Shown here piece after piece: positions 13,630-25,398 of a stretch of 64,000 bases of DNA. Under the pieces are notes generated by a model. The model was given only the letters and a program-made list of their open reading frames with translations, did not search any database and had not been told where the DNA came from. The stretch comes from Gibbula magus (taxonomy: Eukaryota > Mollusca > Gastropoda > Trochida > Trochidae). Position numbers and translations under genes: made by a program. The DNA is taken from assembly GCA_936450465.1 (NCBI GenBank), contig OW388304.1, forward strand, positions 6,640,700 to 6,704,699, given 5' to 3'. The stretch's first letter is position 1; every line of letters begins with the position of its first letter.

Positions 13630-14280
13630 GTCCATGTACCGATGCATTAATTAATTAATACGAGTTTTTCCATTTGCTTCTATGATCGAAATAACTGCTT
13701 CATCTGACTAACTGATATGGTATGTTTAATATATTTTATAAGTTGGTGTGATGAAGAAGACAATGGATTTATGGATGATCAACTTCTTTAAACAAAAGCG
13801 ACAATAACAATGAATGTCACCTTGTATCTCTACAGTATCTCGACACTATTATTGTAGTTGCATCCCGACGGAGTGCTCAACTACTTCTCTTTATCTCAGT
13901 GCAAATAGCATTTCATTTGGAATATCTGGGCTGCATCGTAGCAAAACGGAAACTAAATTTCAGAAATTAGTGCATCTTTCATTTTTAGGAACATAAAGTA
14001 GGCGTTTCTTTTGGCAGACAGTGTACGCATATTTTAATGCTCATACTATAATCCTCCACTTGATGTAAACGTTGCGTCAACATGCAGCTGCGTATCTGAA
14101 GTTTGTTAACTTACTTGTGTATTTTTGTGCAAATATAATGTCATTTGGCATGTCTTTGAAGCAAAACTTGAACGATCATTTTACATTTTTTCATTATAAG
14201 AAGTTAAATGTTCCATAACATCATCTGATTTGATTTCTCATTATAAACAGTTACAGTTTTGGCAGCTCTTTGATGTGACC
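13630..14280 (+). repeat. Dispersed repeat, copy 1 of 3
   Basis: Shares ordered blocks with 43330-43870: CGAGTTTTTCCATTT.C.TCTATGATCGA, TCTCGACA.TAT, TTGCATCC, GCAAATA.CATTTCATTTGG.ATATCT, ACAGTT..GGCAG. The 5' part is also shared with 47290-47590. Noncoding and diverged; class unknown. Confidence 0.5.
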
Positions 14281-14367
14281 AGTGGTCATCCTTTTCAAAA
14301 CTACAGCGTTTTTTTCTGTGAAATATTCAGTAAGTGATTCAACTGGGTCTAACATGCATCACATATT

Positions 14368-15739
14368 TAGGTCTTCAAGACGTATGTCTCGAAGACCTAT
14401 TGTTAGGTCTTCAATACGAATGTCTGAAGACCTATTGTTCTTATCCTGTTTTTTTAATTATTATTCTTTGGACGTTTTTTGTCGGTCGCGTCCTGCAGTA
14501 ACAACTACACCGATTTCCAAGAAATTTGCAGGGATGATGACCTGAATTCGTTCACTACGAAGCCCAATTTTTTTTTTCGACCTGGTTCTTGAGTTATCTC
14601 CCCTTGAAGTTGAAACTTCAAACCTTAATAGCTCGAACACTTATCAAGATATTTGCATAAAACTTTCACCAAAATGTGGGCAACAACATTCCTCATCGAT
14701 TGGGCCTATAGCAATGTTCGGCCGTAGTAATAGATTTTTTGCTATTTAACAAAAACTGAAAATTTTGTCAACTTTCGCAAATTGAGGGTACGCGTCTTCA
14801 AAAATCTTCTTCTAAATCACAGCAATAGATACAGCATCATGCAATAGCTCATTTGAAAGCTGAAAGGATGTAGTTTAAAGGAACTCCCCAAACCATTGGT
14901 CTATTTTCGAACTTCAGCAATTTGAAAATTGAAGTTTTTGAAAAAATGATTTTTAGGGTTTGCATTCAAAGGGACATAACTCTGTAACGAACGAATTTAT
15001 GTCAAAAATACCTTTTGCTTTCTCTTTCTTATACATACTTTAAGAATTGCATAACATATCATTATGATATAAAAGTTAATAGTTTGGCCACAATTTGGAC
15101 AATTTCCCACGAAAGTATAAATTTGTGATTTTGAGATTTGTCGAGGGGTATATTCTTTTGGAGAATTTTAGTTTGTAAACCATTAAAGATAGAACTGCAA
15201 TTTTCAAACATGTATCTGTCATAGTTTATGTTTCGGAAATTGCCATTTTCACCAAAGTTCATAACTGCTTCACTTTTTTTGCTATTGACATTTTACTAAA
15301 ACCAACGTATGCACAATTTCAAGAAGAACAACTTTTCTGTTGTCTGCTTTCATAAAAAAGCTGATAGTTAAGCCTAAAAAGTCGCGATCGTTGCCAAGGG
15401 GTCCGAAAATGAGCATTTTTGAGTATTTTCCTGAATATTCAGAAGAAGGCAAAGCATTAATTATGTATGCAATCTAAATGATGATTATATCTACTTAAAT
15501 GGAAATTAAAGCACACCATTTCATTTGTTATACCTTAGCATGAAAATATTAATCATTTTGTAGGGGTCCATTAATATTTGATTTTCCCGTTTTCAGAGGG
15601 GTACCTTCTTTGAGAATTTTTGTAAAAAAACGACACGTGTAGAGACATGTTTGACAGTTTATGTTAAAGAGGAGAAACTGATGAACTAACCGGGAGTCCA
15701 ACATGGAGTTCAAGGTCAAGCAGAAGTCTTGAAGAACTA
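14368..15739. mobile_element. MITE-like element with 14-bp terminal inverted repeats
   Basis: TAGGTCTTCAAGAC at 14368-14381 is inverted as GTCTTGAAGAACTA at 15726-15739 (13/14 match), giving a ~1.37-kb unit that could be flanked by TA. The left end carries two more inverted GGTCTTC/GAAGACC modules (to about 14435). The interior holds the GAGTTATCTCCCCTT-type repeat sequence seen degenerately at 1735-1870. No transposase is visible. The ends are inferred from the TIR only. Confidence 0.45.
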
Positions 15740-15742
15740 AGT

Positions 15743-15805
15743 ACTGCCGCGGCAGTCCTAGTTCCTCTTATACTTATTGGTTGGAGGCGCAAACCGCCTC
15801 CAACC
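15743..15805. repeat. Two short perfect palindromes
   Basis: ACTGCCGCGGCAGT (15743-15756) is a perfect 14-bp palindrome. GGTTGGAGGCG (15779-15789) pairs perfectly with CGCCTCCAACC (15795-15805) across a 5-nt loop. They are unusually GC-rich for the region and abut the right end of the MITE-like element. Confidence 0.6.
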
Positions 15806-17130
15806 TGATACGCAGTTGGATTTCACGCTATATTACTGTTGGAATATTCAAAATAAACTTTCGACCAATCATGCTTGGCCTCTTCATACTTTGGAAAAAG
15901 CATATGACCAACGAACACGGCTGTAACAAATTTGTAACCACGTCACCACGTGGGTTATCCGAAATAATTATCCCCTTTTACTGCGAAAAGAGATTTTGTC
16001 TAAACATCTAAAATAGAAACGACCGTTGTGTTATTCTGAGTCTGAATATTAGTAAACATACGATTTTTCAATTAAAAGCCATTTTACACCTCCATGAGCA
16101 GACATGTACCAATTCAAGTGCATAATTTCGCACTGCAGTTTCGGAAAAATCCAAGAAACTTTACACGCTAATGTTATACGCGCGGAGCAAGCATATACTA
16201 AACGATAATAGTGGTTGTCAATCAACACACCAACCTTCCACTCAGTTATCAATATTCCCAATGCCAATCAGACTTGCATAATGGTACTCAATGTACTGTT
16301 ATTGAATTAATGATAGTGAAGCTTGTACATGTATAAGCACATATTGGATAGAACCATATTTATGTCCAAACTGATAGCACCAAGCATGAGGATACCGGGC
16401 CATTATCCTTGTATTAAAAAAGGTCCATATGCCTTCCTTCCACAGATACAGAATATGCTTCATAATCAATCGAATTGGTACACTTTAAATTTGCAAATGA
16501 TTAACAAATGGTTGACTGCGTGTTTCAGGGAAAATAGGCCTACATATTCTTATTGCTGGAATCTAACAATGACACAACTCTAAACAACGTTTTGATCAAA
16601 TTCATAATATAGGCCTACTTCAAAATTGGAGAAAAAGCACCCAGGAGTTGCGCTTTAAAATAAATCGGGGAAGTTGAATGTTCACTTTCATTTTCAAATG
16701 ATAGATTATATATTATTTTATTTTATTTATGAATAAATAATGTATGTAAATTGAAAAGCATAAACACAACTTAAATGATCGAGGTAAAATTCTTTTATTT
16801 GCGACTTTTGAATTGAATGACTAATTGTGTGATTAGTAATCAAAACTTTTATCCCCCAAAATGACCATAATGCAGGCTTCATTTTGCTATATGTACATAT
16901 GACATACATATCCTTTTTATAATATATTTTAGCCTTAACAAGATGCCTCCAACCATGCCTTTTTAAAGGCTTTTCTTGTTTGATGTATTTATGATGACTT
17001 TGTTCTCATATAGTTAATATGAAAATTTGTATTCGTACATTTATTAAATTTGAATCCTTCATTATATCAAATTTCATAAATATGTACCCCGATCACAGGA
17101 TACGTTTGATAATGACTGTTTTACTCGTGG
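15806..17130. other. No gene seen
   Basis: AT-rich spacer. The short ORFs here lack splice signals or family motifs. Confidence 0.5.
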
Positions 17131-17132
17131 TG

Positions 17133-18707
17133 ATTCATTGTCATTGTATGTGATGTTACATGATATTTGCACTATGATACACGTGTATGTGATGTTAGAT
17201 GATATTTGCACTATGATACACGTGTATGTGATGTTACATGATATTTGCACTATGATACACGTGTATGTGATGTTACATGATATTTGCACTATGATTCACG
17301 TGTATGTGATGTTACATGATATTTGCACTATGATACACGTGTATGTGATGTTACATGATATCTGCACTATGATACACGTGTATGTGATGTTACATGATAT
17401 TTGCACTATGATACACGTGTATGTGATGTTACATGATATTTGCACTATGATACACGGGTATGTGATGTTACATGATATTTGCACTGTGATAAACGTGTAT
17501 ATGATGTTACATGATATTTGCACTATGATTCACGTGTATGTGATGTTACATGATATTTGCACTATGATACACGTGTATGTGATGTTACATGATATTTGCA
17601 CTATGATACACGTGTATGTGATGTTACATGATATTTGCACTATGATACACGTGTATGTGATGTTACATGATATTTGCACTATGATACACGGGTATGTGAT
17701 GTTACATGATATTTGCACTGTGATAAACGTGTATATGATGTTACATGATATTTGCACTATGATTCACGTGTATGTGATGTTACATGATATTTGCACTATG
17801 ATACACGTGTATGTGATGTTACATGATATTTGCACTATGATACACGTGTATGTGATGGTACATGATATTTGCACTATGATACACGGGTATGTGATGTTAC
17901 ATGATATTTGCACTGTGATAAACGTGTATATGATGTTACATGATATTTGCACTATGATTCACGTGTATGTGATGTTACATGATATTTGCGCTATGATACA
18001 CGTGTATGTGATGTTACATGATATTTGCACTATGATACACGTGTATGTGATGTTACATGATATTTGCACTATGATTCACGTGTATGTGATGTTACATGAT
18101 ATTTGCACTATGATACACGTGTATGTGATGTTACATGATATTTGCACTATGATTCACGTGTATGTGATGTTACATGATATTTGCACTATGATACACGTGT
18201 ATGTGATGTTACATGATATTTGCACTATGATACACGTGTATGTGATGTTACATGATATTTGCACTATGATTCACGTGTATGTGATGTTACATGATATTTG
18301 CACTATGATACACGTGTATGTGATGTTACATGATATTTGCACTATGATACACGTGTATGTGATGGTACATGATATTTGCACTATGATACACGGGTATGTG
18401 ATGTTACATGATATTTGCACTGTGATAAACGTGTATATGATGTTACATGATATTTGCACTATGATTCACGTGTATGTGATGTTACATGATATTTGCACTA
18501 TGATACACGTGTATGTGATGTTACATGATATTTGCACTATGATACACGTGTATGTGATGTTACATGATATTTGCACTATGATACACGTGTATGTGATGTT
18601 ACATGATATTTGCACTATGATTCACGTGTATGTGATGTTACATGATATTTGCACTATGATTCACGTGTATGTGATGTTACATGATATTTGCACTATGATA
18701 CACTTGT
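17133..18707 (+). repeat. 39-bp minisatellite, about 40 copies
   Basis: The unit is built on ATTTGCACTATGATACACG and TGTATGTGATGTTACATGAT. The variants ATTCACGTG, ACACGGGTATG and AACGTGTATATG recur together every 234 bp (6 units), giving a higher-order pattern at about 17296, 17530 and 17764 and again near 18271. Because 39 is a multiple of 3 and the unit lacks stops, one frame stays open for 523 codons (VYVMLHDICTMIH repeats). I treat this as an artefact: no start context, splice sites or family. Confidence 0.95.
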
Positions 18708-18877
18708 AGGTAAACAGACTCTCGGTACGCAGCTTGCATTTTGTTGCCTTATGAAGAAATATAGTCACTTCTGAATGTTGAATTTTATGTTAATTCTAAC
18801 TACCAAGTTACTGTTAGAAGGAATATGTGTCTGACACGGTTAGATTCGCCCCCATAATATAAGAGGTGTGAATGTAG

Positions 18878-18975
18878 ATATGACTTGTAAAATGTCTGAA
18901 CTTGGTGTGACTGAACATACTGTACATTTTTTGTTTGAATGTAATGCTTATAATGTTAAGAGATAGATATATTCC
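18878..18975 (+). pseudogene. Possible LINE reverse-transcriptase C-terminal zinc-knuckle relic
   Basis: One frame reads CKMSELGVTEHTVHFLFECNAYN, which resembles the C..C...E...HFLFECP.Y knuckle at the C-terminus of many non-LTR reverse transcriptases, with the second Cys replaced by Ser. It is only about 27 codons long and flanked by stops. Chance similarity is possible. Confidence 0.3.
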
Positions 18976-20330
18976 TGTGAATGGTCAGGCAAATTAGGCT
19001 GCTAAATATCATAATGCATTAACTAGTAATTGTAGAAACACTCTTTTAAGTTCTATACACATAACCACAACTACTTATGGAGTATATACGTAACAGGTTT
19101 TTTTTACCCCAGGTGTTCATTTACTCATATAAACAAATGCCGCAAATGTTCACATGCCTCAAGTAAATTCAATTAGTTTGTCTACTCACAGAAGTATGTT
19201 AATTTACATAAGTGAACATCTTTGCAAAGTTTCTCGTTTTTATGTTATACAACTTCCGGTTTTAGCACACAGTATTTTTTCTTCATTTCCGAACATTAAC
19301 TTAGTTATTTCAGGAGTTATTGCTGTTGAGGGAGCTAGTACCTTGATATAATCACAGTAAATACAGACAAGACAAGGAACATTGTGCATCTATAATAATG
19401 TAGCTCATGATAATACGTCAATTATATAACCACTATAATGTACTTTGTACATTTGACAAATGAGTGACAAACTATTGTTTATAGACGTTTACTCAATATA
19501 TGAACTGTACATTATTCCCCCAAGTCTGTAAACTGTAGCATAACAGATATATATTCACATTTACACAATATACAGTGTATGCATACATACCAGTTTTCAG
19601 ATTCATGTTAAGGGTATGGAGATTATTTCTTGAATCAATACACGACGACTTTACAAAAGATTGTCAGTTTTCACATTGACACCTGTCCCATTCTAGTCTG
19701 TACATATCATAGCTGTTGACTCTGTGTCAATCGACCACCTTAACTTAACTTAACTAAATTTGACTTTAATCTAGACATTGAACATTGCATACTGTCATTT
19801 GTCATTTTAGACCAATCTACTGCTTATGATGCAATGACTAGTTTGCATCTAGTGTGAATCCAGAAAATGAATAGAGGTATCGTAAGTAAATGTTATACAT
19901 AGACGTCAACCCTCCACTCCTGTTGGTTTTATTTGTATTAAAAACATGGTGTATCCAACGAATCATTATATACACAAAGAAAAAGGTTTAGCACCCCTTG
20001 ATATTTTCATATAGCTGAATATCAGAAACAAGTAAGCTATGCTATGACCCTTAATTTAATCTGAGATTTTTCCCCAGATAGAACAGCCATCTGGCAAGAC
20101 AGAAACGCAACAGTATGTAGCTGTTATCATTATTTAATAGCGATGACGTCATGTTTACACAGGTACTGTTTTTATCATGATATAATGTCCACAAAAGTAT
20201 GGAGCTGCAAGTGAAACAAAACACATTCGCATTGGTATTGTCACTTCTAAATGATATTTGTAGACCCTAGTGTACATGTTCAATAAGAATTATCAGTATC
20301 TGATAGGACCGCCCGGTACCCAGATGACAC
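18976..20330. other. No gene seen
   Basis: AT-rich spacer without recognisable exons or repeats; one single TGACGTCA site at about 20144. Confidence 0.5.
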
Positions 20331-20334
20331 ACTG

Positions 20335-20762
20335 CACCCTACGTCTCATTCCTCCAGTGACCAGTCAGACGTCGGATCTGTTCTTGTGTCAATAACTTCC
20401 ACTCATCGTGCAGAGCTGCTCCAACTCATGTAAATTCTGTACTGGAGGGTTCCGAGCCTGGAGTCGTCGCCCTAGAATATCCCACAAATGCTCCAGAGGG
20501 TTCAGATTTGGGCTTTCTGCTGGCCAGGGTAAAGTTGTCACTGAGTTGGCTTGTATGTAATCAACAACGGCACGTGGTCGATGAGGCCTGGCGTTGTAGT
20601 CCATGTACTGTGGTCGTGTAGCAAGTGCATGGTTATCGAAATGAGGATGAATTGAGGATGTATTGAGCTCCTGTTAAGTTGCCCCTGATGGTGACCAAAT
20701 CTAGCTTGCAGTCCCCATACCATAACAGAGCCACCTCCATACGCAACAGTTGGCTGGATTTA
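20335..20762 (-). pseudogene. Tc1/mariner transposase relic
   Basis: Read on the minus strand, pieces in different frames give VAYGGGSVMVWG, then DYNARPHRPRAVVDYI, then LPWPAESPNLNPLEHLWDILGRR. These are the conserved DDE transposase blocks of Tc1-like elements (catalytic D of DNA.PH and the SPDLNP.EHLWD block with its catalytic E/D). Frame changes and the absence of the N-terminal HTH half and of clear TIRs mark it as dead. It lies directly upstream of the MULE-type gene, in the opposite orientation. Confidence 0.85.
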
Positions 20763-20813
20763 CTTAGAGTAGGTATAAAGGAAACATAAATTCTCTACTC
20801 AATATGCATTAAG

Positions 20814-22154
20814 ATGGAGATGGAGATATTGAAGAACAACAAAGGAGGCGTTAAGCTTAGTTTTGGTGGACATTTGTACACAAAGAAGAGATCAACCAAG
20901 ACCATGATTAAATGGGAATGCAGCCGCCGGAAAGGACTTTCATGCGGGGGTTCTTTGAAAACATCTTTAACTGTAAGTTAATCTATTTTAATCTATTTTA
21001 CTAATTAAAGAAAGAAATTAGAAATATGTTTACTAAATTGATATATCAATTCACATATATTTAAAAATCGTTTTACTAAGTTAACATATCATTTGTTAAA
21101 ACAAATTGTGTTTTATTCATATATATTTAAAGTTTTTTCTCATTTATTCATTCATTTATTTTATATATATTGCAGATGGAAGATCCAGAACTGGTTCATG
21201 ACCACTCCCATCCTTCAGATCCTAAGATGATTCAGGTGACAAAGTTCAAGATGCAACTTAAAGATCAGGCACCAACATATCTTGCACAACCAGCCAAGGT
21301 TCTATCCAACGCCCTTCTCAACCTCCCTGTTGATACACGTGCCGAACTAGGTAGACTGGATTCTGTCAAACGTGGCATCAGAAGACACAAGGCAGCATCA
21401 TTTCCTCCAGTGCCAGATTCTCTGCAAGACTTGAAGTTTGAAGGTGTGTGTACGACAACAGGCAGCGACATACAAGAGCCGTCCCTGATCCATGACAGTG
21501 ACGCAGGCTCTCCCAGAAGAGTCACTGTCTTTGCGACGGAAGCTTCCTTGCGGCATCTTGCATCGTCAGACCAATGGTTTATGGATGGCTGCTTCTCTCT
21601 TGCACCACCACTGTATCAACAAATCTACTGTGTTCGTGCTCAACGTGGCAATGGAAGCGTCACGTGTGTGTACGCCATGTTATCTGGTAAATCCCAGAAC
21701 TGTAATTACTGATTTTGAGAAGGCTGCAATGAATGCTGTCAAGAGCATCTTTGGTGATGATGTCCTCACACAAGGTTGCTTCTATCACCTCAAACAGAGT
21801 ACTTGGTGAAAGGTGCAAGACCTTGGTTTGACTGTAGCATACAGCGAGGCTACTCTGAATGGAGAAAGCAGAACCAACAACATCAGCGAGTCCTGGAATT
21901 CAGGATTCAAGAAGCTTGTTGGACATGACCATCCATCAGTTTGGGCAGCTGTCCAAGGATTCCAACGCGATTATGCCATGGTTGCAACACAGCTGCTGCA
22001 GTTTGAGTGGGGTGAACGACCAGCTAGACGACAAAAGACTGGCCGTGCCATGAAAGACGCAAGACTCAGAAACTTGTGCACTGACTTTCGCTCCAACACG
22101 ATTGGGGTGGAAGACTTTCTGACAGGTGTTGGACACAACATCAGACTTTGCTAG
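20814..22154 (+). pseudogene. MULE-type transposase with FLYWCH zinc finger, internally deleted
   Basis: Exon 1 (20814-20972, 53 codons) has FLYWCH features: KLSFGGHLYTKKRS, KWECSRR, LSCGGSLKT. It ends in ACT|GTAAGT. Exon 2 starts after TTGCAG at 21176, phase 0, and continues HDHSHPSDP, the end of the finger. The core follows: WFMDGCFSLAP, YQQIYCVRA, VYAMLSGK, then in another frame TVITDFEKAAMNAV, GCFYHLKQSTW, a stop, DLGLTVAYSE, RTNNISESWNSGFKKLVGHDHPSVW. This block order is that of MULE-domain transposases. Segments of roughly 30 and 80 residues expected between GK and TVITDF, and between AYSE and RTNN, are missing. One frameshift and one stop interrupt it. AATAAA lies at about 22309. Confidence 0.8.
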
Positions 22155-22439
22155 TTTGTGAAATATGAAATATGAGTTTCTGACAGGTGTGCAATGTCAA
22201 TGCAATGCATGTAGTGCTTTTAAGTGACAATCAATGGATGTGAAGTAGTGCTGAAGTGTGTTTTTATTTATGAAATGTGAAATATCTAAAATATTTGTAT
22301 TTTATCAAATAAAGATGAAAAACTCCAAGTATGATATGACATATGCTTTTAGTGCTGTATTGTGCTGTGATTACTGTTATTGCTATTCAAATGTATTTCT
22401 GTGTATTATTGAATAAAAGTTGTTAAAATACAAGTGTGG

Positions 22440-22552
22440 GATTTTGTCCTAGTATCTGTGGGATTGGTGTGGGGTTTTGTCAGGGTGGGCTTTAGTCCTA
22501 TGGGCTTTTGTCAGGGTGGGCTTTTGTCAGGGTGGGCTTTTGTCCGTACACC
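22440..22552 (+). repeat. Short GGGCTTTTGTCAGGGT tandem repeat
   Basis: Four to five imperfect copies of GTGGGCTTTTGTC(AGG), about 20 bp each, lie just 3' of the MULE-type gene. They may belong to the element's terminal region. Confidence 0.6.
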
Positions 22553-24015
22553 CTTTTAAATCATCCTTCTATAGTACGTACATTATAGTTAAATATAGAT
22601 ATTTGGAATATATATATTTCTTGTGTTCTGAGGAAAACCTTTATTTAGGACATTAATGTTAAACATCTATATTTATTCTAACACGCTTTTAACATCAATC
22701 AACTTGTGTGGTTTTAATTAATTATACTTTTTATTCAGTCGATTCTGGGAAACATGAAATAAACAAAGTAACATTGTTTTTAGACAGCGTAGACTTTGAG
22801 ACTATTATGTTGTTATAGCAATACACCCGAGACGGGATCTAATTGGTGTTTATTCAATGCTGGTTGTTAGTTGTCATGTGTCTCAGTGTCTCAGATGTGG
22901 TCACATTTTCTCTGTGTCACAGATGTGGTCACATTTTCGTTCTGTCACATTCAGTACACCCCGATGCCCAAAGTAGGTTCAGTTTTTTGGAGCATGCATG
23001 GATTTTGTAAAGGACATATACACAGGAATTATTCGTTTATTTGAACAGGTACGTTATTTTGAACCGTTATGTGTCAAAAGTAATTAACATTTGAATATTC
23101 ACTTCTTGCTCATATTTCAATATCGGTTATAATTATGTGTGCATCTTGAAATGAACAACTTACAATATGCTGTTTATATCATTCTAGTTCATCCAGTTTT
23201 AATACTTTTATCATTAAAAAAACGAATTAGATATCGATATAATTTTTCCAATTAATATTTATCCAATGGATATTTGTTTTAATCAGTTGGTATTTTAAAA
23301 AGAACAAGCAGACAGAGTCGGCCATATCCCCCGCCATGTAGGAATTTTGAATATATTTATACATTTTGAATATATAATGCATTTACTTTCTTGAAAATTG
23401 TTATAACTCATAACTCATAAGTGATATAGTTCTAACCTGAACACGTTGATAGACTGATTGAACTCAGTTTTACGATTTCCAGTGTGTCCTAGAAATACAT
23501 ATTTTTGTCCATGCCACGATTCATTGACCTTGATCATACGTCTTTGGAGTTAAGGTCTGGAAACACAATTTTAAGATGTTTTTCCATTGAAACAACCAAA
23601 AACAAGTTTAAACTTGAAAAAGCACAGTGACCAATCATATTTGTTCTATCAAGTTTCATCGAGCTTGGTCTTATTGCCTTGAGTTATGTTTCGGAAACAA
23701 CAACATTCTTAGATGCATTTCCAAGGAAACGGCAAAGCAAAAGATCAAATTAAAACTTGAACCTTTTAGGGTTTCTCAATCCACAAATAACACATTATGT
23801 CATAGCTGCTGGTGATGAATTCAATCTCATCTAAATTGGGAAGAATAAGGTCATCCAGTTTTAAAATATACCTTGGCTGTATTCTAAGTTGTACTGTAAA
23901 TAATTGAAATGTATGGGGATACATATCCTATCACGACCCTAATATTGGTATATGTATTGTATCACAACCGCTCTGTATCGTTACACCTCTAGACGTCGCT
24001 CAGGTAGAATATTGA
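22553..24015. other. No gene seen
   Basis: Noncoding. A small direct duplication of CAGATGTGGTCACATTTTC occurs at about 22890-22940. CATATCCCCCGCCATG at about 23323 resembles the arm of the CCCCCGC hairpin at 24615. Confidence 0.45.
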
Positions 24016-24020
24016 ATAGT

Positions 24021-24540
24021 TTGAGGCCGGAATATAGAACCAAGAAGAGGGAAAACTAAGTCCAGACTGTTTGCATTCGTAAAAAAAAAAAATATTCTCA
24101 AATTTCTATATAGCAAAAGGCACATCTAGACTACTTGGTTGATACCTGTACAAAGTTTCAGCCAAATATATTGAATAGTTTTGAGGTTTGAGGCCGGACT
24201 ATAGTTTTCCCTCTTCATGGTTCTTAGTCCAGACTGTTTGCATTCGTAAAAAATAAAACAAATATTCTCAAATTTCTATATAGCAAAAGGCACATCTAGA
24301 CTACTTGGTTGATACCTGTACAATGTTTCAGCCAAATATATTGAATAGTTTTGAGGTTTGAGGCCGGAATATAGTTTTCCCTCTTCTTGGTTCTAAGTCC
24401 AGACTGTTTGCATTCATAAAAAAATATAAAAAAATATTCTGAAATTTCTATATAGCAAAAGGCACATCCAGACTACTCGGTTGATACCTGTACAAAGTTT
24501 CAGCAAAATATATTGAATAGTTTTGAAGTTTGAGGCCGGA
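24021..24540 (+). repeat. About 170-bp unit in three tandem copies
   Basis: AGGCCGGA(A/C)TATAG recurs at 24024, 24191, 24361 and 24533 (spacings 167, 170 and 172). Shared blocks include CCAGACTGTTTGCATTC, ATATAGCAAAAGGCACATC and GATACCTGTACAA.GTTTCAGC. Confidence 0.9.
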
Positions 24541-24544
24541 ATGG

Positions 24545-24605
24545 AAAAGCCTGGACGCACAGACGGACGGACAGACAGACGGACAGACGGACAGACGGAC
24601 GGAGC
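24545..24605 (+). repeat. GACGGACA microsatellite
   Basis: An alternating GACGGACG / GACAGACG run. It joins the 170-bp triplication to the CCCCCGC hairpin, and the three together probably form one dispersed repeat. Confidence 0.9.
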
Positions 24606-24614
24606 TCATGTATA

Positions 24615-24647
24615 TATCCCCCGCCAACTTCGTTGTAGCGGGGGATA
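24615..24647. repeat. Strong hairpin TATCCCCCGC...GCGGGGGATA
   Basis: Ten-bp perfect arms at 24615-24624 and 24638-24647 enclose CAACTTCGTTGTA, which pairs further (CAAC/GTTG) to give a nearly complete stem-loop. Confidence 0.85.
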
Positions 24648-24904
24648 ATAACTTTAGTTTATCGGGAAATAAATCGTATGTGCAATTTGCTTTTACCCTG
24701 TTTCCATCATGTGGAATAAATTCGCTCCACTCCATTTCAATTTTGGAAATCGTAGAAGCCATTTCGGACTGGACACGAAACGAAATTAAGCTACCAGTAT
24801 TTACCTTGAAAAAGACACATGTAACTGCTAACATTATTTTATATGTAAAGTGTGTTGTATTATTTTCTTACAGTGATCAATGAGATGCAATGCAGATAAA
24901 TTAA

Positions 24905-25394
24905 AGGTGCATCCATTGTGTTTCATAAAAATTTATTTTGCTTTAATACGTTCCAACACACCATATGTGCTGTTTACAATACAAACAAATTCACTCAGCT
25001 TGCATATTCATCCCCAATCGCCAAACATATCATAATTACTGGTTTCCAATTAAAATCGAGTAACATCATTATGCATGTGCAGAAACCGAAAGCGCACGTC
25101 CTATTTACATGCACAGTAGTTATATGACCTATTGAAAAGTATCAACCCAAATTTGTTATTTTGTCTGGTTTAAATAAGATTCCAAAATTACGTTTGACTC
25201 ATTGGCGCGCGCCACACGCAGTGCATTGTCCGGTTTTCGATCAGAAATCGATACTTTTAGCTTCATATCGTCAGTATACTAAGTCGAGTATCATTAAAAT
25301 GGTAGTTTTTGGTAACAGTTGGTACGTCTCGATAAAATAAGAACATTTATAACGTTTGGCATAATTGACCCCCAACAACACAATGGATGTACCT
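24905..25394. mobile_element. TTAA-flanked MITE, copy 1 (490 bp)
   Basis: The element starts AGGTGCATCCATTGTG and ends CACAATGGATGTACCT (15/16 inverted match). TTAA lies at both ends (24901-24904 and 25395-25398). A second copy with the same ends and TTAA flanks is at 61885-62362. The interior is co-linear (GGCGCGCGCCACACGC, ACTAAGTCGAGTATCAT, GGTAGTTTT.GGTAACAGTTGGTAC). TTAA duplication is typical of piggyBac-like elements; no transposase is present, so it is non-autonomous. Confidence 0.85.
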
Positions 25395-25398
25395 TTAA

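Noticed and set aside
17138..18709. 523-codon plus-strand ORF of 13-residue repeats
   Set aside because: Product of the 39-bp minisatellite; no promoter, splice or family evidence.
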